DNA of 64,000 nucleotides from Franconibacter helveticus LMG 23732 (GTDB taxonomy: Bacteria > Pseudomonadota > Gammaproteobacteria > Enterobacterales > Enterobacteriaceae): the NCBI RefSeq assembly GCF_000463115.2, contig NZ_AWFX01000057.1, forward strand, positions 107,953-171,952. Direction: 5' to 3'. The translations under genes were made by a program, and so were the position numbers. The notes below the pieces were generated by a model. That model saw only the letters and a program-made list of their open reading frames with translations, had not been told where the DNA came from and searched no databases. How positions within the stretch are numbered: position 1 is the first letter of the stretch; every line of letters begins with the position of its first letter. Shown piece by piece: positions 20,026 through 29,332 of this stretch.

Positions 20026-21561
20026 TTAATCCTCTCGGGCAAAAAGTGCCTCAATAAAATCGCCCGCGTTAAACGGACGCAAATCTTCAATACGTTCACC
20101 GACGCCGATATAGCGGATCGGAATGTTGAACTGGTCCGCCACGGAGAAGATAACGCCCCCTTTGGCAGTACCGTCGAGCTTGGTCAGCGTAATGCCGGTC
20201 AGCCCAACCGCTTCATGGAACAGCTTCGCCTGGCTTACCGCGTTCTGGCCGGTGCTGGCGTCGATGGTGAGCATCACTTCATGCGGCGCGTCCACATCGA
20301 GCTTTTTCATCACGCGCACAATTTTCTTCAGCTCTTCCATCAGGTGCGCTTTATTCTGCAAACGCCCTGCGGTGTCGGCAATCAGCACATCGACATTGCG
20401 CGCTTTCGCCGCCTGAATGGCGTCAAAAATAACCGAAGCGGAATCTGCGCCGGTATGCTGAGCGATAACCGGGATATTGTTGCGCTGTCCCCAAACCTGA
20501 AGCTGCTCTACCGCCGCTGCGCGGAACGTGTCGCCCGCCGCCAGCATCACCGTTTTGCCCTGCTGCTCGAACTGGCGCGCCAGCTTGCCGATGGTGGTGG
20601 TTTTACCCACGCCGTTTACGCCCACCATCAAAATAACGAACGGACTCTTGCCTTCAATATTAAGCGGCTCATCCACTTTCGCGAGAATTTCGCCCATCTC
20701 TTCTTTCAGCAGGCCGTAGAGCGCTTCGGCGTCGCGCAGCTGTTTACGGCTGGCGCCTTCCGTCAGATTGCTGATAATACGGCGCGTGGTATCAACGCCT
20801 ACGTCGGCAATCAACAGCTGCTCTTCCAGTTCCTCGAAGAGATCGTCGTCGATTTTTTTGCCGCGGAACAGACTGATAAATCCGGAACCGAGATTTTCTT
20901 TAGTTTTTACCAGGCTACGCTTAAGCCGCGCGAAAAACCCTTCTTTGGTTGGTTTTTCCTGCTCGACCACGGGCGCGACGGCTTCGGTTTCCTCTGCGGT
21001 TTCCTCTGCGGTTTCCGTCTCGACAACGGCGTCTTCAACCGCCGCTTCCACCTCGTCGATCACCGCTTCCGGCTGCGCCGCCAGCGCGAGCGCCGCGAGC
21101 TCTTCTTCGTCGATAACCTCTTCCTGCTCCTGTTCCGGCTGCCAGGCTTGCGGATCCGCCTCGGCGGTAAACGCTTCCGGCAGCGGCAGGGTTTCATGCT
21201 CGATTTCAGCCGTCGTTTCCGGCTCGGGTTCAGGCTGTTGCTCTGGCTCAACGGCTGGCGCTTGCTGCTGCGGCTCTTCGTGAGCGATGGCGGCTTGCGG
21301 CGCTTCCTCAGCCGCCTTCTCCTGCTCTTCGATGACCTGTTCGCTTACCTCAACCACTTCCTGAGCGAAAGTTTCAGACTCCGCGAGCGTGTGCGGTTCG
21401 GCCTGCGCCGCCTCTTCGCGCAACGCTTCCTGCGACGCCGCTTCCGCCGGTTTTTCTTCTACCGGCTGTTCTGTTACCTGTTGTTCTTCCTGCGCTGGCG
21501 CCTCGTCTTTCTGGCCAAAACCAAGCCAGGAAAAAAAGCCACGTTTTTTCTCTTTTGCCAT
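20026..21561 (-). CDS. ftsY: Signal recognition particle receptor FtsY
   Basis: GTPase that docks ribosome-SRP complexes at the inner membrane. 511 aa (E. coli 497). It starts with the membrane-targeting KEKKRGFFSWLGFG, followed by an acidic A-domain rich in E, A, P and Q up to about residue 200, then the NG domain with GVNGVGKTT at 314-322 and DTAGR later. The A-domain is slightly longer than in E. coli, normal for this variable region. I start at MAKEKKRG (21561), four codons inside the longest frame. Confidence 0.97.
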   Translation of the reverse strand: MAKEKKRGFFSWLGFGQKDEAPAQEEQQVTEQPVEEKPAEAASQEALREEAAQAEPHTLAESETFAQEVVEVSEQVIEEQEKAAEEAPQAAIAHEEPQQQAPAVEPEQQPEPEPETTAEIEHETLPLPEAFTAEADPQAWQPEQEQEEVIDEEELAALALAAQPEAVIDEVEAAVEDAVVETETAEETAEETEAVAPVVEQEKPTKEGFFARLKRSLVKTKENLGSGFISLFRGKKIDDDLFEELEEQLLIADVGVDTTRRIISNLTEGASRKQLRDAEALYGLLKEEMGEILAKVDEPLNIEGKSPFVILMVGVNGVGKTTTIGKLARQFEQQGKTVMLAAGDTFRAAAVEQLQVWGQRNNIPVIAQHTGADSASVIFDAIQAAKARNVDVLIADTAGRLQNKAHLMEELKKIVRVMKKLDVDAPHEVMLTIDASTGQNAVSQAKLFHEAVGLTGITLTKLDGTAKGGVIFSVADQFNIPIRYIGVGERIEDLRPFNAGDFIEALFARED

Positions 21562-21751
21562 TGGCGAATACACTCCTCGCGGTTAAGTCATGGCGCAGTC
21601 CCGTCGTCACCGCGCGGGTACTGAAAAAATTACAAATGAATACGTTAGTCTACCACTTTCCCTGCGGGGCGGCACGCGAGGGGATTGAGGTTTCGCCCGC
21701 CCCTCTGCGCCGCTAGAATAGCAGGCCAGATTGTTGAGCGCAGTGAGCATA

Positions 21752-22348
21752 ATGAAGAAACCTACCTCCTCCGGCAGCGGACAGATCCGCATTATTGGCG
21801 GGCAGTGGCGCGGCCGGAAACTTCCGGTCCCCGACAGCCCGGGCCTTCGCCCCACCACCGACAGGGTGCGCGAAACCCTGTTTAACTGGCTCGCCCCTTA
21901 TATGGTGGACGCTCGCTGCCTCGACTGCTTCGCCGGCAGCGGCGCGCTCGGGCTTGAAGCGCTTTCACGCTATGCGGCGAAAGCCACGTTGCTTGAAATG
22001 GAGCGCGGCGTAGCGCAGCAGCTACAAAAAAATCTCGCCACGCTAAAAGCGGGTAACGCACAGGTAGTGAACACTAACACACTTAACTACCTTAACCAGC
22101 CCGGCGAGCCCTACGACATCGTTTTTGTCGATCCGCCTTTTCGCAAAGGTTTACTGGAAGAGACGCTAACGCTGCTCCAGACGCAGAACTGGCTTGCCCG
22201 CGGCGCGATGGTCTATGTTGAAAGCGAAGTGGAAAACGGTCTGCCGCCCGTGCCGGCAAGCTGGCGGCTGCATCGTGAAAAAGTTGCGGGCCAGGTCGCT
22301 TACCGCCTCTATTCGATTGATTCTCAAGGAGAAGAAGATGCTGATTAA
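21752..22348 (+). CDS. rsmD: 16S rRNA (guanine-966 N2) methyltransferase
   Basis: SAM-dependent methyltransferase acting on G966 of 16S rRNA in the assembled 30S subunit. 198 aa as in E. coli. The SAM motif FAGSGALG lies at 60-67 and the catalytic DPPF at 127-130 (N/DPPF/Y type). I start at MKKPTSSGSGQIRI (21752). Divergent from ftsY; its last codons overlap yhhL by 11 bp. Confidence 0.95.
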   Translation: MKKPTSSGSGQIRIIGGQWRGRKLPVPDSPGLRPTTDRVRETLFNWLAPYMVDARCLDCFAGSGALGLEALSRYAAKATLLEMERGVAQQLQKNLATLKAGNAQVVNTNTLNYLNQPGEPYDIVFVDPPFRKGLLEETLTLLQTQNWLARGAMVYVESEVENGLPPVPASWRLHREKVAGQVAYRLYSIDSQGEEDAD

Positions 22349-22607
22349 TCTTGGGCGCCTGCTGATGCTCTTCGTCTGGGCTTTTCTTATTCTGAACCTG
22401 GTTCAGCCCTTCCCACGGCCGCTCAACATCTTCGTCAACGTGGCGCTGATTTTTATGGTGCTGATGCACGGGTTGCAGTTAAGCCTGCTGAAAGCCACCC
22501 AGCCGAAAGAGGGGCCGCCGCTTAGCCGCGCGCAGCAAATTCGGATTTTTATCTTCGGCGTGTTTGAACTGCTCGCCTGGCAGAAGCAACAAAAGCGCCC
22601 GCGTTAA
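22338..22607 (+). CDS. yhhL: Small inner-membrane protein, DUF1145 family
   Basis: 89 aa with two hydrophobic segments (about 4-22 and 28-46) and a basic C-terminus (WQKQQKRPR). Matches the position and sequence style of E. coli YhhL, function unknown. AAGGAGAAG lies just before the ATG, which is inside the 3' end of rsmD, so translation is probably coupled. Confidence 0.88.
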   Translation: MLINLGRLLMLFVWAFLILNLVQPFPRPLNIFVNVALIFMVLMHGLQLSLLKATQPKEGPPLSRAQQIRIFIFGVFELLAWQKQQKRPR

Positions 22608-22969
22608 CGGGCCGGATCGGGGACGAAGCGGATAAAGCGCGTCCCCTGGTAGCTAAGCGTGCCGGTTTCCCCAACCGTTAGCGCATGGTATTGCGCCGCC
22701 TCAAGCCGGAAGGTTATCGCCACCGCGCTGTTTTCTGGCCGAAAGCTTGCCTCGTAACGCATGGTCTGCGCGGGCGGCGCCACTTCACGCTGCCGTGAGC
22801 GCTGCTCGTTCGCCGCTTTTTCACGTTTATTCGTGACTTCTGCGCGCTTTTCCACCACTGGCGCCGCATCATTGGCCGCATTTTCCCGCCGCTGCTGCAC
22901 AAAGCGAAATGAAGCGGCGACAACAATTAACGCAATGATAACGATGAAAAAAAGCGGTGGTTTACTCAT
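22604..22969 (-). CDS. yhhM: DUF2500 family membrane-anchored protein
   Basis: 121 aa with one N-terminal hydrophobic segment (residues about 5-22), a charged linker rich in R, E, N and Q, and a C-terminal domain (AVAITFRLEAAQYHALTVGETGTLSYQGTRF) typical of YhhM/DUF2500. Function unknown. It is convergent with yhhL; their ends overlap by 4 bp. Confidence 0.88.
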   Translation of the reverse strand: MSKPPLFFIVIIALIVVAASFRFVQQRRENAANDAAPVVEKRAEVTNKREKAANEQRSRQREVAPPAQTMRYEASFRPENSAVAITFRLEAAQYHALTVGETGTLSYQGTRFIRFVPDPAR

Positions 22970-23110
22970 GTCGGCAGCCTGTGTTCCGGGTACATTTTAA
23001 GAATACCCCGTAGCGCCTGACGTTGTCATCCCGCCCCTTCGACCACTAGACTGAAAGAGAGAGCCGTGCGCCAGGCGCACCCGTTACCATAACTGATTCA
23101 GGGACTTATC

Positions 23111-23737
23111 ATGCTTTGGTCATTTATTGCTGTTTTGCTTTCCGGCTGGCTGTATGTCGATGCTTCTTACCGTGGTCCGGCATGGCAACGCTGGCTCTTT
23201 AAGCCGCTTACGCTGCTTTTGCTGTTGCTGCTCGCCTGGCAAGCGCCGCTGGCCGAACCGGTAAGCTACCTTGTGCTTGCGGGCCTTGTGGCGACGCTTG
23301 CGGGCGACGCGCTGACGCTGCTGCCGCGGGCGCAACTTCTTTACGCCACCGGCGCGTTTTTCCTCTCTCACCTGCTTTACACCATCTATTTCGCAAGCCA
23401 GATGTCGATCTCTTTTTTCTGGCCGCTGCCGGTGGCGCTGCTGGTGGTCGGCGCGGCGCTTATTGCCACCATCTGGACGCGCCTTGATACGCTGCGCTGG
23501 CCTGTTTGCACATTTATCGGCATGACGCTGGTCATGGTCTGGCTGGCAGGCGAGCTTTACTTCTTCCGCCCAACCGACACCAGTTTTTCCGGCTTTGTCG
23601 GCGCTTCGCTGCTGCTGCTCGGGATTATCGTCTGGCTTGGCAGCCACTACCGCAAGCGCTTTACCGCAGACAGCGCCATCGCCGCCGCCTGCTACTTTGC
23701 CGGTCACTTTATGATTGTGCGTTCGCTCTATTTGTAA
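23111..23737 (+). CDS. yhhN: YhhN family integral membrane protein (TMEM86-like)
   Basis: 208 aa, about eight hydrophobic segments, with the YhhN/TMEM86 pattern (GDALTLLP near 56-63, [19 protein letters not shown]). Animal homologues act as lysoplasmalogenases; the bacterial role is unproven. Just upstream of zntA in the same orientation, as in E. coli; the zntA promoter starts 17 bp after its stop. Confidence 0.88.
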   Translation: MLWSFIAVLLSGWLYVDASYRGPAWQRWLFKPLTLLLLLLLAWQAPLAEPVSYLVLAGLVATLAGDALTLLPRAQLLYATGAFFLSHLLYTIYFASQMSISFFWPLPVALLVVGAALIATIWTRLDTLRWPVCTFIGMTLVMVWLAGELYFFRPTDTSFSGFVGASLLLLGIIVWLGSHYRKRFTADSAIAAACYFAGHFMIVRSLYL

Positions 23738-23753
23738 AAGCCGCCTTCCCCGC

Positions 23754-23785
23754 TTGACTCTGGAGTCGACTCCAGAGTGTATCCT
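23754..23785 (+). promoter_or_regulatory. zntA promoter with ZntR operator
   Basis: -35 TTGACT (23754-23759) and -10 TATCCT (23780-23785) are 20 bp apart, the long spacer of MerR-family promoters. A perfect 20-bp palindrome CTCTGGAGTCGACTCCAGAG fills 23758-23777. It matches the E. coli zntA promoter, where ZntR bound to Zn, Cd or Pb untwists the DNA to activate. Confidence 0.92.
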
Positions 23786-23821
23786 CCGGTAATGAGAAAA
23801 TTATCGTTACCGGAGGCTGCC

Positions 23822-26020
23822 ATGACCCCTTCTTCTCCCGGCCCTGCTAAAACGCCGCAGTTTGCAAAGCTGAAGCTAAGCCCTCTGTCGCAAAGCGACG
23901 CCTGCTGCGAAAGCGCCGCGTGCGAATCGCCGCAGGCGGCGCCGGAAATCGCCGCTCGTCTGAGCTGGCGCGTGGAGGGAATGGACTGCGCCGCCTGCGC
24001 CCGCAAGGTTGAAAACGCCGCGCGCCAGGTGCCTGGCGTGAGCCAGGCGCAGGTCTTGTTCGCCACGCAAAAGCTGCTGGTCAACGCGCCGGATGAAGCC
24101 CGCGAAGCGGTGGAGCGCGCCGTTAACGCGGCGGGCTATACGCTGCTGGATAGCCGTTCCCCTGCTGTTGCATCCTCAGGCTGGCGCGACTGGCTGCCCG
24201 TTCTGGCACTGGCGGTGCTGATGCTTATCAGTTGGGGCCTGGCGCACATTAACCCTTCTTTCGGCACGCTGGCTTTCACGGCCACTACGCTTGTTGGCCT
24301 GTGGCCCGTTACGCGACAGGCGATAAGGCTGATGCGCAGCGGTAGCTGGTTCGCTATCGAAACGCTGATGAGCGTGGCGGCTATCGGCGCGCTTATCATC
24401 GGGGCGACGGCCGAAGCGGCTATGGTGCTGCTGCTGTTTCTCATCGGAGAACAGCTTGAAGGCTGGGCGGCGAACCGCGCGCGAAAAGGGGTGAGCGCGC
24501 TGGTCGCGCTCCGTCCGGAAACCGCCGTTCGTCTGCGTGACGGGCAGCGAGAGAGCGTGGCGCTGGAAACACTTCGGCCCGGCGACGTAATAGAAGTGGC
24601 GGCGGGTGGACGTCTGCCCGCTGACGGCAGGCTGCTTTCCCCCTGCGCAAGTTTTGATGAAAGCGCCCTGACGGGCGAATCGCTGCCCGTTGAACGCCAG
24701 CAGGGAGAGAAAGTCGCGGCGGGCGCCACCAGCGTGGATCGTCTGGTGCAGCTTGAAGTGGTGAGCGAACCGGGCGACAGCGCCATTGACCGCATTTTGC
24801 GCCTGATTGAGGAAGCGGAAGCGCGCCGCGCCCCCATTGAGCGCTTTATTGACCGCTTCAGCCGGGTTTATACGCCTGCGATTATGCTGCTGGCGCTGCT
24901 GGTAATGACCATTCCACCGCTCTTTTTGGCCGCCGCCTGGCAGGAATGGATCTACAAAGGGCTGGCGCTGCTGCTGATAGGCTGTCCCTGCGCGCTGGTC
25001 ATCTCCACGCCTGCGGCGATAACCTCCGGGCTTGCCGCCGCTTCGCGACGCGGCGCGCTGATAAAAGGCGGCGCAGCGCTGGAAATCGTGGGCCGCATTC
25101 AGCAGGTGGCGTTTGATAAAACAGGCACGCTGACGGCGGGCAAGCCGCAGGTGACCGCGATAATCGCCGAAGAAGGGCTGGAAGAGTCAGCGCTGCTGGC
25201 ATTTGCCGCCGCTGTTGAGCAAGGCAGTACGCATCCGCTGGCGCAGGCGATTATTGAGGAAGCGAACCGGCGCGGCGTAGCGCCGCTGCGCGCGAAAGCA
25301 CAGCGCACGCTGGCGGGCACGGGTCTGGAAGCGGAAGTGGAAGGTCGGATCGTGCGTCTTAGCGCGCCGGACAAGCTGGAAATAGCGCTACCGGAACGCT
25401 GGCGGCAGCGCATCAGCGAGCTGGAGGCGCAGGGGCAAACGGTAGTGGCGGCGGTCTGCGAAGGCGAGCTGCTCGGCACGCTGGCGCTGCGCGACACGCT
25501 CCGCCCCGATGCCCGTGACGCGGTAGAGCGCCTGCGCAAGCTGGGCGTCCAGAGCGTGATGCTGACGGGCGATAACCCGCGCGCGGCGGCAGCCGTGGCC
25601 GGGGAGCTTGGCATGGACTACCGCGCCAGCCTTCTGCCGGGCGACAAGGTTGCGGCGGTCAACGAGCTTAACCGTCGCGCGCCGCTGGCGATGGTGGGCG
25701 ACGGCATCAACGATGCGCCCGCCATGAAAGCCGCTGCTATCGGCATTGCCATGGGCAACGGCACCGATGTGGCGCTGGAAACCGCCGACGCGGCGCTCAC
25801 CCACAGCCGCCTGACAGAGCTGCCGGCGATCATAAGCCTTGCCCGCGCCACGCACCGCAACATTCGGCAGAATGTCGCCATCGCGCTGGGATTAAAAGGA
25901 GTGTTTCTGGTTACCACGCTGCTCGGCATGACCGGCCTGTGGCTGGCGGTACTGGCGGATACGGGCGCGACGGTGCTGGTGACGGCTAACGCCCTTCGGC
26001 TGTTAAGAAAGGGGCGTTGA
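23822..26020 (+). CDS. zntA: Zn(II)/Cd(II)/Pb(II)-exporting P1B-type ATPase
   Basis: 732 aa as in E. coli ZntA. Exports Zn, Cd and Pb across the inner membrane using ATP. Extra N-terminal cysteines C28, C29 and C34 are followed by the metal-binding domain GMDCAAC at 53-59. The membrane metal site CPC is at 388-390, the phosphorylated aspartate D432 is in DKTGT, and GDGIND lies near the C-terminus. I start at MTPSSPGP (23822); the longer frame begins inside the promoter. The CCCTCTCCC palindrome follows the stop. Confidence 0.97.
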   Translation: MTPSSPGPAKTPQFAKLKLSPLSQSDACCESAACESPQAAPEIAARLSWRVEGMDCAACARKVENAARQVPGVSQAQVLFATQKLLVNAPDEAREAVERAVNAAGYTLLDSRSPAVASSGWRDWLPVLALAVLMLISWGLAHINPSFGTLAFTATTLVGLWPVTRQAIRLMRSGSWFAIETLMSVAAIGALIIGATAEAAMVLLLFLIGEQLEGWAANRARKGVSALVALRPETAVRLRDGQRESVALETLRPGDVIEVAAGGRLPADGRLLSPCASFDESALTGESLPVERQQGEKVAAGATSVDRLVQLEVVSEPGDSAIDRILRLIEEAEARRAPIERFIDRFSRVYTPAIMLLALLVMTIPPLFLAAAWQEWIYKGLALLLIGCPCALVISTPAAITSGLAAASRRGALIKGGAALEIVGRIQQVAFDKTGTLTAGKPQVTAIIAEEGLEESALLAFAAAVEQGSTHPLAQAIIEEANRRGVAPLRAKAQRTLAGTGLEAEVEGRIVRLSAPDKLEIALPERWRQRISELEAQGQTVVAAVCEGELLGTLALRDTLRPDARDAVERLRKLGVQSVMLTGDNPRAAAAVAGELGMDYRASLLPGDKVAAVNELNRRAPLAMVGDGINDAPAMKAAAIGIAMGNGTDVALETADAALTHSRLTELPAIISLARATHRNIRQNVAIALGLKGVFLVTTLLGMTGLWLAVLADTGATVLVTANALRLLRKGR

Positions 26021-26030
26021 GGCGGCGCAT

Positions 26031-26056
26031 TCCCTCTCCCCGGGCGGGGAGAGGGA
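26031..26056. repeat. CCCTCTCCC/GGGAGAGGG palindrome, copy 3
   Basis: A perfect 11-bp stem TCCCTCTCCCC/GGGGAGAGGGA with a 4-nt loop between the convergent ends of zntA and the TRAP permease gene. Likely a 3' end element for both. Related to 3092-3115 and 11412-11434. Confidence 0.75.
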
Positions 26057-26062
26057 GCTGTC

Positions 26063-27349
26063 TTACATCATGCCCAATATCCTCGGCAACCACAGCGATA
26101 TCGCCGGAATGTAGGTCACCATCGCCAGTACTATCAACAGTACGCCGTAGAAGGGCAGCATGGAGCGAACCACCGCTTCAATTTTCTGCTTGCTCACCGC
26201 GCTCGCCACGAACAGCACAGAGCCTACCGGCGGCGTAATCAGCCCGATCCCAAGGTTCACCATCATGATCATCCCAAAATGCACCGGATCGATACCCAGC
26301 GCGTTAGTGACCGGCAGCAGCACCGGGGTGAGGATCAGGATAATCGGCGCCATGTCCATCAGCGTGCCTATCAGCAGCAGCATGATGTTGAGATACATCA
26401 GGATGACGTACTTGTTATCAGAGAGCGACGTAAAGAACTCCGTAATGCGCGTCGGCAACTGCATGTAGGTCATGACTGCGCCGAACGCCGCGGCAAAGCC
26501 AATCAGGATCATCACAATCGTCACGGTTTTTACGGTACGGCACAGCAGCTTCGGCAGTTCATTCCACTTGTAGTCGCGGTAGATAAACATGGTGACGAAG
26601 AAGGCCCAGACGCAGGCAACCGCCGCCGATTCCGTGGCGGTAAATACCCCGGTCAGAATACCGCCGAGGATAATGACGACGGTCATGAGCCCCCAGAGCG
26701 CGTCGACGAAAATCTTCAGCGCCTGCTTCATCGGAATGCGCTCCCCTTTCGGGTAGCCGCGCTTGCGGGCGAACGCCAGGCAGAGCGTCATCAGGCTTAC
26801 GCCCAGCAGCAGCCCAGGCAGCACGCCCGCGATAAACAGCGTAGCGATGGAAACCGTGCCGCCTGCCGCCAGCGAGTAAATCACCGAGTTGTGGCTTGGC
26901 GGAATAAGAATCGCCTGCACCGAGCCGCTCGCGGTCACCGCCGCAGCGTAGTCGCGCGGGTAGCCTTTCTTTTCCATCTCCGGGATCATCACGCTGCCGA
27001 TGGAGGCGGTATCCGCCACCGACGAGCCGGAAATAGCGCCGAAAAAGGTGGAAGCGACAATGTTCACCAGCGACAACCCGCCGCGCACAAAGCCCACAAA
27101 CAGGTAGGCAAAGTTCACCAGACGGCGAGCGATGCCCCCTTCCGCCATAATGGCGCCGGCAAGAATAAAGAAGGGAATTGCCAGCAACGTAAACTTGTTT
27201 ACCCCGCTGGTGATTTGAATCATCAACGCTTCCAGCGGCAGGTCAATCCATAGTGCTCCCGCTACCGCGCTGAATCCCACGGCGAAAGCCACCGGCATGC
27301 CGATCGCCAGCAGCACCGCCAGGGTGGCCAGTAAAATAAATGCGTCCAT
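26063..27349 (-). CDS. TRAP transporter large permease (DctM type)
   Basis: 428-aa polytopic membrane protein of the DctM family, about 12 hydrophobic segments, with family motifs IPFFILAGAIMAEGG near 58-72, SGSSVADTASIGSVMIPEM near 109-127 and LIPPSHNSVIY. It forms the transport channel, driven by a sodium gradient in characterised members. Third gene of the P-Q-M operon, 11 bp after the small subunit. The set is absent between zntA and tusA in E. coli and is probably an insertion. Substrate not determinable from sequence; a KdgR-like box upstream suggests a sugar acid. Confidence 0.9.
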   Translation of the reverse strand: MDAFILLATLAVLLAIGMPVAFAVGFSAVAGALWIDLPLEALMIQITSGVNKFTLLAIPFFILAGAIMAEGGIARRLVNFAYLFVGFVRGGLSLVNIVASTFFGAISGSSVADTASIGSVMIPEMEKKGYPRDYAAAVTASGSVQAILIPPSHNSVIYSLAAGGTVSIATLFIAGVLPGLLLGVSLMTLCLAFARKRGYPKGERIPMKQALKIFVDALWGLMTVVIILGGILTGVFTATESAAVACVWAFFVTMFIYRDYKWNELPKLLCRTVKTVTIVMILIGFAAAFGAVMTYMQLPTRITEFFTSLSDNKYVILMYLNIMLLLIGTLMDMAPIILILTPVLLPVTNALGIDPVHFGMIMMVNLGIGLITPPVGSVLFVASAVSKQKIEAVVRSMLPFYGVLLIVLAMVTYIPAISLWLPRILGMM

Positions 27350-27360
27350 TTGTCGCCCCG

Positions 27361-27870
27361 TTAACTGTGGTTGCCAATCAGCACTACCGGACGGTTCTCC
27401 TGAGAACCGAACAGCAGACGTTCAATAACGAACAAAATTAAAATCGCTGCGCCTATGGGCAGCGGCAGATAAGTTTCACCCGAGGTGACGACGGGGAATT
27501 CCGCGACCGGCTGTTCCCACAGTTCGAGGCAAAGAAAATAGCTGTAGTAAAACATGACGACGGAGATAACGAGCATCAGCACGTCCACAAGCCGCGCCAT
27601 TATCCCCTGCCAGAACGGCGACAGACGATCGGTCAGCATGTTTACCGCAATGTGCGAACCGGCGCGGTAGCCCACGGCTGCGCCGATAAAGGTAAAGGTG
27701 ACCATGCAGATAATGGCGACCGGCTCCGGCCACGATTCCGCGCGGTTAAGCACATAGCGGGAAAAAACGTTAATCGGGATGATAACGGTCATCACGACCA
27801 GCGCCAGCCCGGCGACGGCCATGGCGAACAGGTAAAGCTTGTCCATACAGGAGAGATAAAAGCGGGACAT
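27361..27870 (-). CDS. TRAP transporter small permease (DctQ type)
   Basis: 169-aa protein with four hydrophobic segments, typical of DctQ (NVFSRYVLNRAESWPEPVAI and GAAVGYRAGSHIAVNML). It links the binding protein to the large permease. I start at MSRFYLSCMDKL (27870), with GGAGG about 5 nt upstream; an in-frame start at 27912 overlaps that site. Lies 46 bp after the binding-protein gene. Confidence 0.88.
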   Translation of the reverse strand: MSRFYLSCMDKLYLFAMAVAGLALVVMTVIIPINVFSRYVLNRAESWPEPVAIICMVTFTFIGAAVGYRAGSHIAVNMLTDRLSPFWQGIMARLVDVLMLVISVVMFYYSYFLCLELWEQPVAEFPVVTSGETYLPLPIGAAILILFVIERLLFGSQENRPVVLIGNHS

Positions 27871-27916
27871 AACGCCTCCGGGAGAAGGTAAAGCGCCGGT
27901 CTCCCGGCGCACTGGG

Positions 27917-28900
27917 TTACTGTACGTCAGCTATCGCTTTCATCAGATCCTGATGCTTTTCACCGTACTGCTTACGCACAGGCTCCGTCGCTTTCACAAA
28001 ATAGTCTTTGTCGATGTCGTGGAACTGCACGCCGCCCGCTTTCATTTTGTCGAGCGCCTGTTTGTTGTAGGCGTTCCAGAGTTCGCGCTGCTCCATCTGC
28101 GCTTCACGGGCGAGTTTCAGGATGGTCTGCTGCTGCTCTGGTTTGAGCTTGTCCCACTTCGCTTTGGAATAAAGGAGCATTTCCGGGATGATAAAGTGGC
28201 CGCTCAGGGTGTAGTTTTTGGCAACCGGCAGGTAGTTATGGGCGATATAGGTGGGCGGGTTGTTCTCCGCGCCGTCAATCACGCCGGTTTGCAGGCCGCT
28301 GTACACTTCGCTTACGCCCATCGCCACCGCGCTCGCGCCCATGCCTTTCAGCGTGGCGAGCGCCACCGGGCTGCCCTGCACGCGAATTTTCATCCCTTTC
28401 AAATCTTCTGGTTTCACCACCGGGTTTTTGGTGATGAGGTTACGGGTGCCGGAATCCATCCAGCCTAAGAACACCAGGCGGGATTTCGGGTTGCTGGTAA
28501 GTTTTTCGCCAATCTGCTTGCCGATGTCGCCGTCGATAACCTTGTGCATATGGTCTTCATCGCGGAACACGTAAGGCAACGTGAAAACCTCGATTTCCGG
28601 CAGGATGGCGGCCACCGGCGCCATAGAAACGCGGATCATGTCGATAGCGCCCATCTGCGCCTGCTCAATCATCTGCTTTTCATCGCCCAGCACGCCGCCC
28701 GGGAAAACTTTGATTTCCAGGTCGCCATTGGTCTGTTCTTTGAGTTTATCGCCCATGTGCTGGACAGCGACGACGTTTGGATACCCTTGCGGATGCACGT
28801 CGGCAGCTTTAATCACCTGTGCTGACGCGGCAGTGGCAAACAACAGAGACGCGGTGGACAGGCACAGGCCGGCCAGGCCTGGTAATAAGGTCTTTTTCAT
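27917..28900 (-). CDS. TRAP transporter periplasmic substrate-binding protein (DctP type)
   Basis: 327 aa with a signal peptide (about 1-27, cleavage after ATAASA). The DctP fold is shown by KIRVQGSPVALATLKGMGASAVAMGVSEVYSGLQTG, in which the arginine of RVQ binds the substrate carboxylate, and by DGAENNPPTYIAHNYL. Sugar-acid binding TRAP proteins share this form, but related dicarboxylate binders do too. First gene of a three-gene operon; a KdgR-like operator lies about 115 bp upstream, which favours a hexuronate-derived substrate. Inference only. Confidence 0.88.
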   Translation of the reverse strand: MKKTLLPGLAGLCLSTASLLFATAASAQVIKAADVHPQGYPNVVAVQHMGDKLKEQTNGDLEIKVFPGGVLGDEKQMIEQAQMGAIDMIRVSMAPVAAILPEIEVFTLPYVFRDEDHMHKVIDGDIGKQIGEKLTSNPKSRLVFLGWMDSGTRNLITKNPVVKPEDLKGMKIRVQGSPVALATLKGMGASAVAMGVSEVYSGLQTGVIDGAENNPPTYIAHNYLPVAKNYTLSGHFIIPEMLLYSKAKWDKLKPEQQQTILKLAREAQMEQRELWNAYNKQALDKMKAGGVQFHDIDKDYFVKATEPVRKQYGEKHQDLMKAIADVQ

Positions 28901-29013
28901 CGGTCAGCTCCAGCAGAGTAAGAGGCAAGATATAAAACGCTGTTTTGATTTGCCGCTTAAAACTAGCTTAAGCCTTGATAACCGGAGGTGAAGCGCCTCA
29001 CAAAAGTGAAAGC

Positions 29014-29032
29014 TTTGAAACGAGGTTTTAAA
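29014..29032. promoter_or_regulatory. KdgR-like operator upstream of the TRAP operon
   Basis: The 19-mer TTTGAAACGAGGTTTTAAA fits the KdgR box pattern (WWTRAAAYRNYRTTTYAWW, recalled from pectinolytic enterobacteria) at 18 of 19 positions. It lies between tusA and the TRAP binding-protein gene. A similar sequence precedes kdgK at 63624-63642. Confidence 0.55.
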
Positions 29033-29086
29033 AAGAATGTGACGCAAGTTCAGGGCAGCCGTTTCGTGAAGGCTGCCCGCAAACTG

Positions 29087-29332
29087 TCAGTGGCTTTTGC
29101 GCAACAAATAGCGGTAAGGCAGCGTTTCCGTCTGCGAGGCGAGCAACTCATGTTCCATAAAACGGCAGAAGCCTGGAATATCGCGCGTTGTGGCCGGGTC
29201 GTCGGCAATAATCAGCAGCGTTTCGCCCGCCTGCATATGGCGAACAGTTTTACGCACCATCATTACCGGTTCCGGGCAACGCAGCCCCTGAGCATCCAGC
29301 GTGTGATCGGGATTGGCGAACAGATCGGTCAT
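29087..29332 (-). CDS. tusA: Sulfur carrier protein TusA
   Basis: 81 aa, as in E. coli. Accepts persulfide sulfur from IscS and passes it to TusBCD for tRNA 2-thiouridine synthesis. The active cysteine is C19 in [16 protein letters not shown]-rich hairpin GGGCAGCC/GGCTGCCC (29053-29078) follows the stop. Confidence 0.97.
   Translation of the reverse strand: MTDLFANPDHTLDAQGLRCPEPVMMVRKTVRHMQAGETLLIIADDPATTRDIPGFCRFMEHELLASQTETLPYRYLLRKSH

Noticed and set aside
20023-21624. 533-codon plus-strand ORF opposite ftsY
   Set aside because: Antisense shadow of ftsY; arginine/leucine/phenylalanine-rich translation typical of the reverse of acidic coding sequence.
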